A stretch of DNA of 64,000 nucleotides from Arthrobacter zhaoxinii (GTDB lineage: Bacteria; Actinomycetota; Actinomycetes; Actinomycetales; Micrococcaceae), in the NCBI RefSeq assembly GCF_024385505.1, contig NZ_JANFLT010000005.1, forward strand, positions 372,001 through 436,000, in the 5' to 3' direction. Each line of letters begins with the position of its first letter. Within the stretch, counting starts at the first letter, position 1. Below, piece by piece: positions 35,080 to 44,110 of this stretch. The position numbers and the translations under genes are program-made. The notes below the pieces were generated by a model, which had not been told where the DNA came from, made no database searches, and saw only the letters and a program-made list of their open reading frames with translations.

Positions 35080-36446
35080 TTGGAACCTTCCTGGACGGTG
35101 CCGGCGTAGCTGCCGTCCGTGCCCGTGGTGCTGGAGTTGTTGCCCGGGGTACCGGCGGAGACGGACGTACCGGACGAGACGGACGTACCGGCGGAGACGG
35201 ACGTACCGGACGTGCGCTTGCCGCCGGAAGTGCGGTTCCCGCCGGACTTCCGCTTACCCTTGCCGCTGTTCTTGCCGCGGCGCTTCTTGATGCGGACCAC
35301 TTCGCCCGCGTTTTCAATGTCGCTGACCGCGTTGTCGTGGTTCACCGGGCTGCGGCGGGACCACAGGAACATGCCGAGGATGGTGAGGGTGCCGATGATG
35401 GTGATTGCGACCACACCTGCAGTGCCGATGGACGCGATGAGGGCCGCGACGGCACCCATAGCGGCGGCGGCGGGAAGCGTAAGGAGCCAGCCGGCGCCTA
35501 CCTTACCGGCCGTGCCCCAGCGGACCTCGGCGCCCTTGCGGCCCAGGCCCGAACCGATGACGGAGCCGGAGGCGACCTGTGTGGTGGACAGCGCAAAGCC
35601 CAGGTGGGATGACGCCAGGATGGCGGCGGCCGTACTGGTTTCGGCAGCGAAGCCCTGTGCCGGCTTGACCTCGGTCAGGCCGGATCCCATGGTGCGGATG
35701 ATGCGCCAGCCACCGGCGTAGGTTCCCGCGGCAATGGCAATGGCACAGGACGCGACAACCCAGAACTCGGGGCCGGTCCCGGAGGTCTGCAGGCCGCCGG
35801 CAACCAGGACAAGGGTGATCACACCCATGGTCTTCTGGGCGTCGTTGGTGCCGTGTGCCAGGGCCACGAGGGAGGAGGAGAAGATCTGGGCGTAGCGGAA
35901 GCCGCCGCGCTTGCGGGGCAGCTTGCTGCCGGAATCGGGATCATGCCGGCGGGTGATCCGGTACGCCAGCTTGGTGGCGAGGTAAGCCACGAACAGGGCG
36001 ATGCACGGCGCGATCAGCGCCGGCAGGACAACCTTGGACATCAGCACGGAGTAATCCACGGAACCGAATCCGGCACCGACTATGGCGGCACCGATGAGGC
36101 CGCCGAACAGGGCGTGGGAGGAACTGCTCGGCAGTCCCCGCAGCCAGGTGATCAGGTTCCAGATGACTGCACCCATCAGGCCGGCGAAGATCATGACCGG
36201 GGTGATCTGGATCCCGCCCTCACCTTCCTTGATGAGTCCGCCGGAAATGGTTTTGGCTACCTCCGTGGAGAGGAAAGCACCCACCAGGTTAAGCACGGCC
36301 GCCAGTGCGACGGCGGTTTTTGGTTTGATGGCACCGGTGGCGATGGGGGTTGCCATCGCGTTGGCGGTGTCATGAAAACCGTTGGTGAAATCGAAGAATA
36401 GTGCTAGCGCGATCACCAGCGCGACCATAAGGGTGAGGTCCACCAC
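35076..36446 (-). CDS. pit: Low-affinity inorganic phosphate transporter, PiT family
   Basis: A 456-aa membrane protein of the PiT family (phosphate/proton symport). The duplicated signature appears as GFHDTANAMATPIATGAI near residue 24 and ALAHGTNDAQKTMGVITL near 208. Ten to twelve hydrophobic helices fill residues 1-375. The C-terminal 80 residues are cytosolic and unusual: a very basic KKRRGKNSGKGKRKSGGN, then repeats of GTSVSA/GTSVSS, encoded by an 18-bp tandem repeat. Start is GTG; TAGTTA lies 6 nt upstream, suggesting a leaderless message. Confidence 0.93.
   Translation of the reverse strand: MVDLTLMVALVIALALFFDFTNGFHDTANAMATPIATGAIKPKTAVALAAVLNLVGAFLSTEVAKTISGGLIKEGEGGIQITPVMIFAGLMGAVIWNLITWLRGLPSSSSHALFGGLIGAAIVGAGFGSVDYSVLMSKVVLPALIAPCIALFVAYLATKLAYRITRRHDPDSGSKLPRKRGGFRYAQIFSSSLVALAHGTNDAQKTMGVITLVLVAGGLQTSGTGPEFWVVASCAIAIAAGTYAGGWRIIRTMGSGLTEVKPAQGFAAETSTAAAILASSHLGFALSTTQVASGSVIGSGLGRKGAEVRWGTAGKVGAGWLLTLPAAAAMGAVAALIASIGTAGVVAITIIGTLTILGMFLWSRRSPVNHDNAVSDIENAGEVVRIKKRRGKNSGKGKRKSGGNRTSGGKRTSGTSVSAGTSVSSGTSVSAGTPGNNSSTTGTDGSYAGTVQEGSK
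35149..35211. repeat. 18-bp tandem repeat in the 3' end of pit
   Basis: 3.5 copies of GTACCGGCGGAGACGGAC (the second copy has GACGAG in place of GGCGGAG at one site). Units at 35149-35166, 35167-35184, 35185-35202 and a partial unit to 35211. It encodes the hexapeptide repeat GTSVS(A/S). Confidence 0.92.
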
Positions 36447-36608
36447 ATACCCTAACTAAAGACGAGTGAAAGAATCCGCGCAGCGGGTCCAGCCTCGACA
36501 TGTGTTGAACAGCCGACGCCCGCTCTGCGCCAGATTGATCGTATGCGCTGAGGCGGGCGCGGACCAAAGCGGCGGTTGTGCGCTTGGTCTCCTGACCGTC
36601 CGCCGGGC

Positions 36609-38618
36609 TCAGATCCGCAGGCCGGTGTGCGGCTCCCACCCTGCGAGTTCCACGTCTATGACGGTGTCCGGTGCGGGCAGGAGGACCCGCCGGCAGTGCG
36701 TAGTCCGCCCGTCCGGCTCAACGATGCCCAGGACATATCCACCGGGACCCGGCAGGGGCAGCTCGTAGTTGCCCCTGGTGTCCGAGCGGGTGGACACGGT
36801 GCTCCCGCCTCCCGGCCGGACCAGGATCACGAGGGCGTCTGCAACAGGGCGGCCGGCGTGCCGGACCCGGCCGGTGAGGGACAGCTGCTCGCGGAAGTGG
36901 ATGTCATGGTTGGCGGACGCATCAGGGAAGGCCAGCACTTCGGAAACCGGCCGCCAGCGGACCTGGCTGGCCACCATGACGTACCGCCCGCCGCCCGGAA
37001 GGAGGACGGCGTAGCGGCCGTCGTCGTCGGCCCGGCTCCAGTCCACCGGCCCGCCCTCGCTGTCCAGCACCGTGACGGTGCCCCGGCCCACGGGCCTGCC
37101 GTCCGCTGCAGCAAGGAGCCGTCCGCGGACCAGGATCTCCCGTTTCTGCTCCGCCGGCCGCGGCTCCCGGGTAGTGGTGCCGGAGTGCAGGTCCGGATGG
37201 GTGGCTTCCCGGCTGCCGGAGCGCGGAATGAGGCAGGCCACGCCCGTAGCGGCCAGCGCGGCGAAGCCGGCCAGTACGAAAATAGTGCGGAAGGCATCCA
37301 GGCCCGGAAAGGTGCCGCCGCCGATACTGACCGTCAGCGAGGCAAGGATCGTTGCCACCGCGGCGCTGCAGGTGGAGGTGCCTACGGACCGGAGCAGGGT
37401 GTTGACGCCGTTCGCCGCCGCGGTGTCGGTCAGCGGAACGTTGCTCATGATGATGGTCGGCATGGCTGCCATCGAAATTGCGGTGCCCACCGAGACGATC
37501 ACCGCCCCGATGATGATTTCCGGAACTGTCTGCACGAAAAGGACCCGGACGAGATACCCGGCCGCCATGACCGAGCAGCCGGTGACCAGGGTGGCCCTGG
37601 CTCCGTAGGTGTTGGTGATGCGGGCAGACACCGGGGCAACGGCCACCATCGCCAGCCCTGAGGGGATCATGGTGAGTCCGGCGGCCAGCACACTGAGCCC
37701 GAAGCCGTAGCCGGTTTCCCTCGACAGCTGCAGCTGCTGTGTAGTGACGAGCATATTGGCGTACATCGAAAACCCGACCAGGACGGCTCCGATATTGGTG
37801 AGCAGCACCGGCCGCCGGGCTGAGGTCCGCAGGTCCACCAGGGGCTGGCCGGTGCGAAGCTCCGCGGGAAACCACAATGCAAAGGAAACGGCCGCTGCGG
37901 CCAGCAGCCCGAGGACCGGATAACTGCTCCATCCCCAGACTCCGCCCTTGGTAATGGCAAGCAGCACCGCCGTCATGCCGGCGGACAGCAGGAACGCGCC
38001 GGCGTAGTCAAAGGGGGCCGGACTGCGGACCGTGGACTCCGGAACGAAAACAACGACGGCGGCAATCAGCAGCAGGCCGACGATCCCCACCACCCAGAAA
38101 GTGGCCTGCCAGCCGAGCCGTTCGTAGACCAGCCCGGAGAGGGGAAGGCCCAGGGCGCTGCCGATGCCGAAGCTGGCGCTCATCAGCGACACCGCCCCGG
38201 CGATTTTCTGCTGCGGCAGGGCGTCCCGGAGGATGCTGATTCCCACCGGGATCACGGCACCGGCGGCCCCCTGCAGGCCCCGTCCGATGAGCGCCCAGGT
38301 AAACGTCCCGCCGATCGACGCCGTGAAGGCTCCGGCAACCATGAGGACCATAGCCAGCAGCAGCATCCGGCGCTTGCCGTACATATCCGCCAGACGGGAC
38401 ACGATGGGGGTGGCCACCGCTGCGGAGAGCAGGGTGACGGTGACCATCCAGGAGACGTCATCAGAAGTGACCCCGAAAATCCGGGGATACTCCGGCAGCA
38501 GCGGGACCACGGCCGTTTTCTCGAGCGAGACCACAATCCCGCCGCACCCCAGGGTGGCGATGACCAGCCAGTCGGGGAACTTCCGCGCGCTCCTGCGTGC
38601 TGCGGGCTGAGCGCTCAT
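36609..38618 (-). CDS. 14-TM MFS exporter fused to two CarboxypepD_reg-like beta-sandwich repeats
   Basis: A 669-aa protein. Residues 1-470 form a DHA2-type major-facilitator drug exporter with 14 hydrophobic helices; motif A-like SRLADMYGKRRMLL follows helix 2. Residues about 493-669 are two repeats of a carboxypeptidase-regulatory-like fold: VRGRLLAAADGRPVGRGTVTV...DGRYAVLLPGGG, then LTGRVRHAGRPVADALVILV...RGNYELPLPGPGG. With 14 helices both ends should be cytosolic, which is unusual for this usually extracellular fold. GAAGGA lies 5 nt before the ATG. Substrate unknown. Confidence 0.9.
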   Translation of the reverse strand: MSAQPAARRSARKFPDWLVIATLGCGGIVVSLEKTAVVPLLPEYPRIFGVTSDDVSWMVTVTLLSAAVATPIVSRLADMYGKRRMLLLAMVLMVAGAFTASIGGTFTWALIGRGLQGAAGAVIPVGISILRDALPQQKIAGAVSLMSASFGIGSALGLPLSGLVYERLGWQATFWVVGIVGLLLIAAVVVFVPESTVRSPAPFDYAGAFLLSAGMTAVLLAITKGGVWGWSSYPVLGLLAAAAVSFALWFPAELRTGQPLVDLRTSARRPVLLTNIGAVLVGFSMYANMLVTTQQLQLSRETGYGFGLSVLAAGLTMIPSGLAMVAVAPVSARITNTYGARATLVTGCSVMAAGYLVRVLFVQTVPEIIIGAVIVSVGTAISMAAMPTIIMSNVPLTDTAAANGVNTLLRSVGTSTCSAAVATILASLTVSIGGGTFPGLDAFRTIFVLAGFAALAATGVACLIPRSGSREATHPDLHSGTTTREPRPAEQKREILVRGRLLAAADGRPVGRGTVTVLDSEGGPVDWSRADDDGRYAVLLPGGGRYVMVASQVRWRPVSEVLAFPDASANHDIHFREQLSLTGRVRHAGRPVADALVILVRPGGGSTVSTRSDTRGNYELPLPGPGGYVLGIVEPDGRTTHCRRVLLPAPDTVIDVELAGWEPHTGLRI

Positions 38619-38661
38619 ACCGGTCCTTCAGGCTCGGTGGTGCAGGCTGCGGAAGGACGGC

Positions 38662-39072
38662 CTAGCCCCGCGAGACGGGAATCTTGGTGGACGACGGTCC
38701 GGATTCGGGGACCGGCACACGGATTTCCAGGACGCCGTCGTTGTAGGAGGCCGTGACGTTGTCCTGGCTGGCGCCGGAGGGCAGCGCGACCTCCCGGGTG
38801 AATGACCCGTAGCGGAACTCGGAACGGTACCCGTGCTTTCCCTTGTGCTCGGTTCGTTCCTTCCGCTCCCCCTTGATGTGCAGGATCCCGTCGCTGACGG
38901 TGACGTCGAGGTCCTGTTCGGGATTGATGTTGGGCAGTTCGGCCCGGATCACCATGGCCGAGCCGTCCTGGTATTCCTCGACGGGGAATGCCGGAACCTC
39001 CCAGTCCCCCTCGAAAAACCTGCGGACCTGGTCGGGCAGTTCAAAACGCTCGCGTCGTGCAAGGGAAGCCAT
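38662..39072 (-). CDS. Hsp20/alpha-crystallin family small heat-shock protein
   Basis: A 136-aa ATP-independent holdase chaperone. The alpha-crystallin domain covers about residues 35-125: VIRAELPNINPEQDLDVTVSDGILHIKGE, EFRYGSFTREVALPSGA and YNDGVLEIRVPV. The C-terminal I-x-I/V anchor appears as TKIPVSRG. The short N-terminus (MASLARRERFEL) resembles actinobacterial Hsp18-type proteins. No HAIR or CIRCE element was seen upstream; GAGAGAAAGAG precedes the ATG. Confidence 0.93.
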   Translation of the reverse strand: MASLARRERFELPDQVRRFFEGDWEVPAFPVEEYQDGSAMVIRAELPNINPEQDLDVTVSDGILHIKGERKERTEHKGKHGYRSEFRYGSFTREVALPSGASQDNVTASYNDGVLEIRVPVPESGPSSTKIPVSRG

Positions 39073-39373
39073 GGAATTCTCTTTCTCTCTTGCCCGGCCC
39101 GGCGGCGGAGGGCCGGGGCGGCGGAAGGAACAAACAGTGCAGCAAGGCTACGTCCGGCCGCGTGCCGTCCTCAATGGAATGCCGGGGTTTTCCCCGGCCC
39201 CGGCTGGCTTTTTGCGCGTTTTGGCCTGCGCCGCTGCTAAGCGGCGGCGGGGCCTAGCCATGGATTCTCGCCGCACGTAGAGTTTTTCGTGCGCGCAGCC
39301 CTTTTTGTGGACACCCACCGCCGTTCACTACGGCCCGGTGCCGGTAGGCATACTGTCAATGAGAGGCCTCCAA
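39073..39373. other. Divergent intergenic region, hsp20 to gadB
   Basis: About 300 bp without a gene I can support. It holds a GC-rich inverted repeat CCGGCCC/GGGCCGG in the hsp20 leader, a hairpin CGCACG (39269-39274)/CGTGCG (39285-39290) followed by CCCTTTTTG, and a CATACT hexamer (39349-39354) that could be the -10 of the gad operon, giving a leader of about 13 nt. No clear -35 was seen. Confidence 0.5.
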
Positions 39374-40753
39374 ATGGCGCACAATAATCCTGATTCCCTT
39401 TCCGTAAATCCACTTTTTGCCCGTCCCGGCGAAGAGACCGCCGCCCCGAAGTATCGGCTGAACGACGGCGAGATGCTGCCGGAAACGGCCTACCAGATTG
39501 TCCATGACGAAACCATGCTGGACGGCAACGCCCGGCTGAACCTGGCGACCTTCGTCAGTACCTGGATGGACGACCACGCGAACCGGCTCTACAGCGAGAC
39601 GTTCGACAAGAACATGATCGACAAGGACGAATACCCGCAGACAGCACAAATTGAGCAGAACTGCTGGCAGATCCTTGCTGATCTGTGGCATGCGCCGTCC
39701 CCCCGGGAAACCATCGGCACCTCGACCGTCGGCTCCTCCGAAGCCTGCATGCTGGGCGGACTGGCATTCAAGCGGCTGTGGCAGCACCGGCGCCGCAGCG
39801 AGGGAAAACCGGCTGATAAACCGAACCTCGTGATGAGTTCAGCGGTGCAGGTGTGCTGGGAAAAGTTCTGCAATTACTTCGACGTCGAGCCTCGGCTGGT
39901 GCCCATCAGCGAGGAGCATAAATGCCTGGACGGCTTCGAGCTGGAGAACTACGTCGATGAAAACACCATCGGCGTCGTCGCCATCATGGGTGTGACCTAC
40001 ACCGGCATGTATGAGCCGGTACAGCAGATCGCCGCCAAGCTCGACGAAATCCAGTCCTCCACGGGCCTGGACATTCCCATCCACGTGGACGGGGCGTCCG
40101 GTGCCATGATCGCTCCGTTCATCCAACAGGACCTGGAATGGGACTTCCGGCTGGAGCGGGTCCATTCGATCAGCACTTCCGGCCACAAATACGGTCTGGT
40201 CTACCCCGGCCTCGGCTGGGTGGTCTGGCGGGAACGGCAGTGGCTTCCGGAGGACCTGATCTTCTACGTCAGCTACCTCGGCGGCGACATGCCGACTTTC
40301 GCCCTCAACTTCTCCCGCCCCGGCGCCCAGGTGGTCCTGCAGTTCTACTTGTTCCTGCGCCTGGGCCGTGACGGGTATGCGCGGATCCAGCAGGCATCGC
40401 AGGACGTTGCGCTTCACTTGTCCGGCGCCATCGCGGAGATCGGACCCTTCGAACTGTGGAACGACGGTTCCGATATTCCGGTGTTCGCCTGGCGGTTGAA
40501 GGAAGGCCACACGGACAAGTGGAACCTGTATGACCTGGCCGACCGGCTCCGCACCAGGGGTTGGCTTGTACCGGCCTATCCCCTGCCGGACAACCTCTCC
40601 AACCTGACAGTGGAACGGATTGTGGTCCGCAACGGGCTGAGCATCGACCTGGCGGAGAAACTGCTGGCGGATATCCGCCGGGAAACCACGTATCTGGAAC
40701 AGCTGAGCTCCCCTATGCCTCGTGAGGCGGAGCATCCCGGATTCCATCACTAA
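39374..40753 (+). CDS. gadB: Glutamate decarboxylase
   Basis: A 459-aa PLP enzyme converting glutamate and a proton to GABA and CO2. The PLP lysine is Lys272 in STSGHKYGLVYPG, and HVDGASG holds Asp239, which pairs with the pyridine nitrogen. TSTVGSSEACMLGGLAFKRLW is typical of bacterial GadA/B. Start chosen at the ATG at 39374 (MAHNNPDSL), with GAGAGG 7 nt upstream; an earlier ATG at 39359 lies upstream of that site. First gene of a three-gene acid-resistance operon. Confidence 0.95.
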   Translation: MAHNNPDSLSVNPLFARPGEETAAPKYRLNDGEMLPETAYQIVHDETMLDGNARLNLATFVSTWMDDHANRLYSETFDKNMIDKDEYPQTAQIEQNCWQILADLWHAPSPRETIGTSTVGSSEACMLGGLAFKRLWQHRRRSEGKPADKPNLVMSSAVQVCWEKFCNYFDVEPRLVPISEEHKCLDGFELENYVDENTIGVVAIMGVTYTGMYEPVQQIAAKLDEIQSSTGLDIPIHVDGASGAMIAPFIQQDLEWDFRLERVHSISTSGHKYGLVYPGLGWVVWRERQWLPEDLIFYVSYLGGDMPTFALNFSRPGAQVVLQFYLFLRLGRDGYARIQQASQDVALHLSGAIAEIGPFELWNDGSDIPVFAWRLKEGHTDKWNLYDLADRLRTRGWLVPAYPLPDNLSNLTVERIVVRNGLSIDLAEKLLADIRRETTYLEQLSSPMPREAEHPGFHH

Positions 40754-40770
40754 TCGAGGAGGTGCGCTAC

Positions 40771-42411
40771 ATGAGCGATTCGAAGGCAGCAAATTCCTCC
40801 GCAGCGGATCAGCAGCGGTCGAAGTCGAAGCAGAATGCCCAAATCACCATCGGTGCCCTGGCGGTGATGAACATTGTGGCGGTGGTCAGCCTCCGCGGAC
40901 TTCCGTCGGAGGCCGAGTACGGCCTGAGCTCGATTTTCTACTATGTCCTGGCCGCCGTCGTCTTCCTGATTCCGGTCTCCATCGTGGCGGCCGAGCTGGC
41001 CACCGGTTGGCCGGAAACGGGCGGGGTCTTCCGATGGGTCGGTGAGGCCTTCGGACCGCGGTGGGCCTTCCTGGCCATGTTTATGCTCTTCATCGAGGTC
41101 ACCATCTGGTTCCCCACCGTGCTCACGTTCGGCGCGGTTTCGCTCGCTTACACCGGTGACAACCAGAACCTGGATGCGCAGCTGGCCGGCAATAAGCTTT
41201 TCGTCCTGGCGGTAGTCCTGGTGGTCTACTGGCTGGCCACGTTCATTGCCTTCCGGGGCGCGAAGGCTTTCTCGCGGGTGAGCCAATGGGGCGGCATCAT
41301 CGGCACCATCATCCCGGCGGTGATTCTGATCGTGCTCGGTTTCGCCTACTTCTTTGCGGGCAATACCCCGCAGATCCAGATGGGCTGGGGCGAACTTATT
41401 CCCGATTTCGGCAACTTCTCCAACGTAGTGCTCGCGGCATCGATCTTCCTGTTCTACGCCGGCATGGAAATGAACGCCATCCACGTGAAAGAGGTCAAGA
41501 ACCCCACCCGTGACTACCCGATCGCGGTGCTGACCGCGGCGGCGGGCACTGTCATCATCTTCGTGCTGGGAACCCTGGCCATCGCGTTCGTGGTGCCGCA
41601 GGCCGACATCAACCTCACCCAGTCCCTGCTGACCTCCTATAACGACATGTTCGAATGGGCTGGCATCGGCTGGGCTGGGCCCATAGTCGCCTTTATGCTG
41701 CTGATCGGCGTCCTCGCCGGTGTGGTGACCTGGGTGGCCGGTCCGTCAACAGGCATGCTTGCCGTGGCGAAAGCAGGCTACCTGCCCCGCTTCTGGCAGC
41801 ACACCAACAAGAACGGCATGGGCACCCACATCCTGTTCTTCCAGGCCTTCATGGTCACCGGCCTGGGACTGACCTATGTAGTGCTGCCCTCGGTGCAGGC
41901 TGCCTACCAGATCCTGAGCCAGCTGACGGTGATCCTGTACCTCATCATGTACATGCTGATGTTCGCCGCCGCGATTTACCTGCGCTACAGCCAGCCGAAC
42001 CGTCCGCGCCCCTACCGGGTGCCCGGAGGCGACGTCGGAATGTGGATCATCGGCGGCGTGGGTTTCCTCGGTTCACTGATGGCTTTCGCCTTCAGCTTCA
42101 TCCCGCCGGACCAGATCTCCGTGGGATCCCCGGAAGTGTACGTGGGCATCCTGGTGGGCGGAGCAGCGGTGATGGTGATCCTGCCGTTCGTGATCTATGC
42201 CTTCCGCAAACCGCATTGGCGGGACGGCTCCAGCGCGTTCGTTCCGTTCACCTGGCAGATTGAACATACGCATCCCGGGACGGTCACCGAGTCCAGCATT
42301 TCCACCCAGCAGCTCACCCGTGAAGCGGAGGCTTCAGGTTCACCGATGACGTTCTCGCACGCTGACGGCGGCGGGCACGGGCGGACTGCAGGCGGGAGCA
42401 CGGCGGTATGA
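40771..42411 (+). CDS. gadC: Glutamate/GABA antiporter, APC superfamily (GadC-like)
   Basis: A 546-aa amino-acid permease with about 12 hydrophobic helices. The start of helix 1 (AVMNIVAVVSLRGLPSEAEYGLSSIFYY) matches the GadC/glutamate:GABA antiporter group. The last 75 residues are cytosolic and hydrophilic, the position of the pH-responsive plug in E. coli GadC. The ATG at 40771 has GAGGAGG 8 nt upstream, 17 bp after gadB. It would import glutamate and export GABA, consuming cytosolic protons with GadB. It overlaps glsA by 4 bp. Confidence 0.92.
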   Translation: MSDSKAANSSAADQQRSKSKQNAQITIGALAVMNIVAVVSLRGLPSEAEYGLSSIFYYVLAAVVFLIPVSIVAAELATGWPETGGVFRWVGEAFGPRWAFLAMFMLFIEVTIWFPTVLTFGAVSLAYTGDNQNLDAQLAGNKLFVLAVVLVVYWLATFIAFRGAKAFSRVSQWGGIIGTIIPAVILIVLGFAYFFAGNTPQIQMGWGELIPDFGNFSNVVLAASIFLFYAGMEMNAIHVKEVKNPTRDYPIAVLTAAAGTVIIFVLGTLAIAFVVPQADINLTQSLLTSYNDMFEWAGIGWAGPIVAFMLLIGVLAGVVTWVAGPSTGMLAVAKAGYLPRFWQHTNKNGMGTHILFFQAFMVTGLGLTYVVLPSVQAAYQILSQLTVILYLIMYMLMFAAAIYLRYSQPNRPRPYRVPGGDVGMWIIGGVGFLGSLMAFAFSFIPPDQISVGSPEVYVGILVGGAAVMVILPFVIYAFRKPHWRDGSSAFVPFTWQIEHTHPGTVTESSISTQQLTREAEASGSPMTFSHADGGGHGRTAGGSTAV

Positions 42412-43358
42412 AACTGGATGACTCCGCAATTGATTCAGCGGTCCGGACCGCTTATGCGGACCACCGGAACGCTTCCGGGGGCAAGAACGCCGGCTACATT
42501 CCGTATCTGGCGTCGGTGAATCCGGACCTCTTCGGGGTCTGCGCGATGACGGCGGACGGAGCCTTGTTCGAAGCCGGTGACACCGGGTTCGAGTTCGCGC
42601 TGGAATCCATTTCCAAGGTGTTCTCCATGGCATGGGCGATGGAGAAGGTGGGACTGGAAACCTTCCAGGAGAAGGTCGGGGCAGACCCCACCGGGGAACC
42701 GTTCAACTCGGTGATCTCCGTTGCGCTGCACGGTGACACTCCGGTGTCTCCCCTGGTCAACGCGGGGGCCATGTCCACCGTTTCACTGATTCCGGGAGAC
42801 AACGCCGAGGATCGGTGGGAGGCGATCCTGCAGGTCCAGAGTGCTTTCGCCGGCCGGAAAATCAGTCTGAGCGACGAGGTGAACGACTCCGAACAGTCCA
42901 CAAACTTCCACAACCGGGCCATAGCATGGCTGCTGTATTCGGGCGGCACCATGTATTCGGATCCAATGGAGGCGTGCGACGTGTATACCCGGCAGTGTTC
43001 CACCCTGGTCACCGCCCGGGACCTGGCCGCCATGGGCGCAACCATCGCGAACAAGGGCATCAACCCCCTGACCGGAGACCGGGTGGTCTCTGCCGCGAAC
43101 ATCCCGGCCATGCTCGCGGAAATGACCATGGAAGGCATGTACACCGCTTCCGGAGACTGGGCCTACCGGGTGGGGCTGCCCGGTAAGTCCGGCGTGGGCG
43201 GCGGCATCCTGGCCATCATGCCCGGCAAACTGGCTATTGCCGGGTTCGCGCCGCCGCTGGATGAGGTGGGCAACAGCGTCAAGGCACAGCGAGCGGTCGC
43301 GCAGGTTGCCGGGGCGCTGGGCCTGAGCATCTACAAGGCCAGCGAGTACAGCGACTAG
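42408..43358 (+). CDS. glsA: Glutaminase
   Basis: A 316-aa serine-dependent beta-lactamase-fold glutaminase producing glutamate and ammonia. The catalytic SxxK is in LESISKVFSM (Ser67, Lys70). Other conserved segments are PFNSVI, NAGAMST, and KSGVGGGI near residue 262. Position after gadC with a 4-bp overlap suggests that ammonia from glutamine neutralises acid while the glutamate feeds GadB. Its stop overlaps the convergent IclR gene by 4 bp. Confidence 0.95.
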   Translation: MKLDDSAIDSAVRTAYADHRNASGGKNAGYIPYLASVNPDLFGVCAMTADGALFEAGDTGFEFALESISKVFSMAWAMEKVGLETFQEKVGADPTGEPFNSVISVALHGDTPVSPLVNAGAMSTVSLIPGDNAEDRWEAILQVQSAFAGRKISLSDEVNDSEQSTNFHNRAIAWLLYSGGTMYSDPMEACDVYTRQCSTLVTARDLAAMGATIANKGINPLTGDRVVSAANIPAMLAEMTMEGMYTASGDWAYRVGLPGKSGVGGGILAIMPGKLAIAGFAPPLDEVGNSVKAQRAVAQVAGALGLSIYKASEYSD

Positions 43359-44110
43359 CCGAGGTCGCGGCCGATCCGTTCCGCGGCTGCCCGCAGCGGC
43401 GGGATCACGGTCTCCTCCGCACGTGCGGAGCTGTGCAGCTGCAGCGACACGTTCGCAGCGGCCACAACCGTGCCGTCGCCGCTGCGGACCGGAACGGCCA
43501 CACCCCGCAGGCCGTCTTCGAGCTCGTCGGCCACCCGTGACCAGCCCCGATCGCCGGCGTCGTGCACTGCCTTCCGCAGCTCCTCCACGGTGCGGACGGT
43601 GTGCGCGGTGTAGGGCAGCAGTTCGACCGTGTCGAAGTACGCTTCCTGTTCCACCTCAGGGAGGGACGCCAGCAGCACCCTGCCCATGGACGTGGCCCAG
43701 GCCGGGAACCGGGTGCCGACGTTGACTGCCACCCGCATCAGGCGGGGCGAGGTGATCCGCGAAACGTAGACGACGTCGGACCCGTCCAGGATGCACAGCG
43801 ACGTGGTCTCACCGAGGTCCGCGGAGAGCTGCTTCAGGTGCGGCTCGGCCGCGTGCGGCAGCGAGAGGTGTGCCAGGAACGAGGAGCCGATATCCAGGGT
43901 GCGCGGTGCCAGCCGGAACACGGTTCCGTCAAAGCCCAGGTAACCCAGGTCCCGGAGGGTAAGGAGGAACCGGCGAGCCGCAGCCCGGCTGATGCCTGCC
44001 GCCGCGGCTGCGGAGCTGACGGTGTGTTCGGGCACGTTCAACGTGAAGGTGCCCAGCACGGCGAAGGCCTTCTCCACCGATTTCACGTAATAGCCGCCTG
44101 CGGCCTCCAC
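43355..44110 (-). CDS. IclR-family regulator (PcaR/PobR-like)
   Basis: A 251-aa regulator. The N-terminal winged helix is SVEKAFAVLGTF to GISRAAARRFLLTLRDLGYLGF; the IclR effector domain follows (about residues 80-250), with ASMGRVLLAS-like WATSMGRVLLASLP. PcaR/PobR/PcaU members control aromatic and protocatechuate pathways. It starts with GTG directly after the stop of the dehydratase gene (no gap), so it is the last gene of the shikimate operon and its probable regulator. Confidence 0.9.
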   Translation of the reverse strand: MEAAGGYYVKSVEKAFAVLGTFTLNVPEHTVSSAAAAAGISRAAARRFLLTLRDLGYLGFDGTVFRLAPRTLDIGSSFLAHLSLPHAAEPHLKQLSADLGETTSLCILDGSDVVYVSRITSPRLMRVAVNVGTRFPAWATSMGRVLLASLPEVEQEAYFDTVELLPYTAHTVRTVEELRKAVHDAGDRGWSRVADELEDGLRGVAVPVRSGDGTVVAAANVSLQLHSSARAEETVIPPLRAAAERIGRDLG

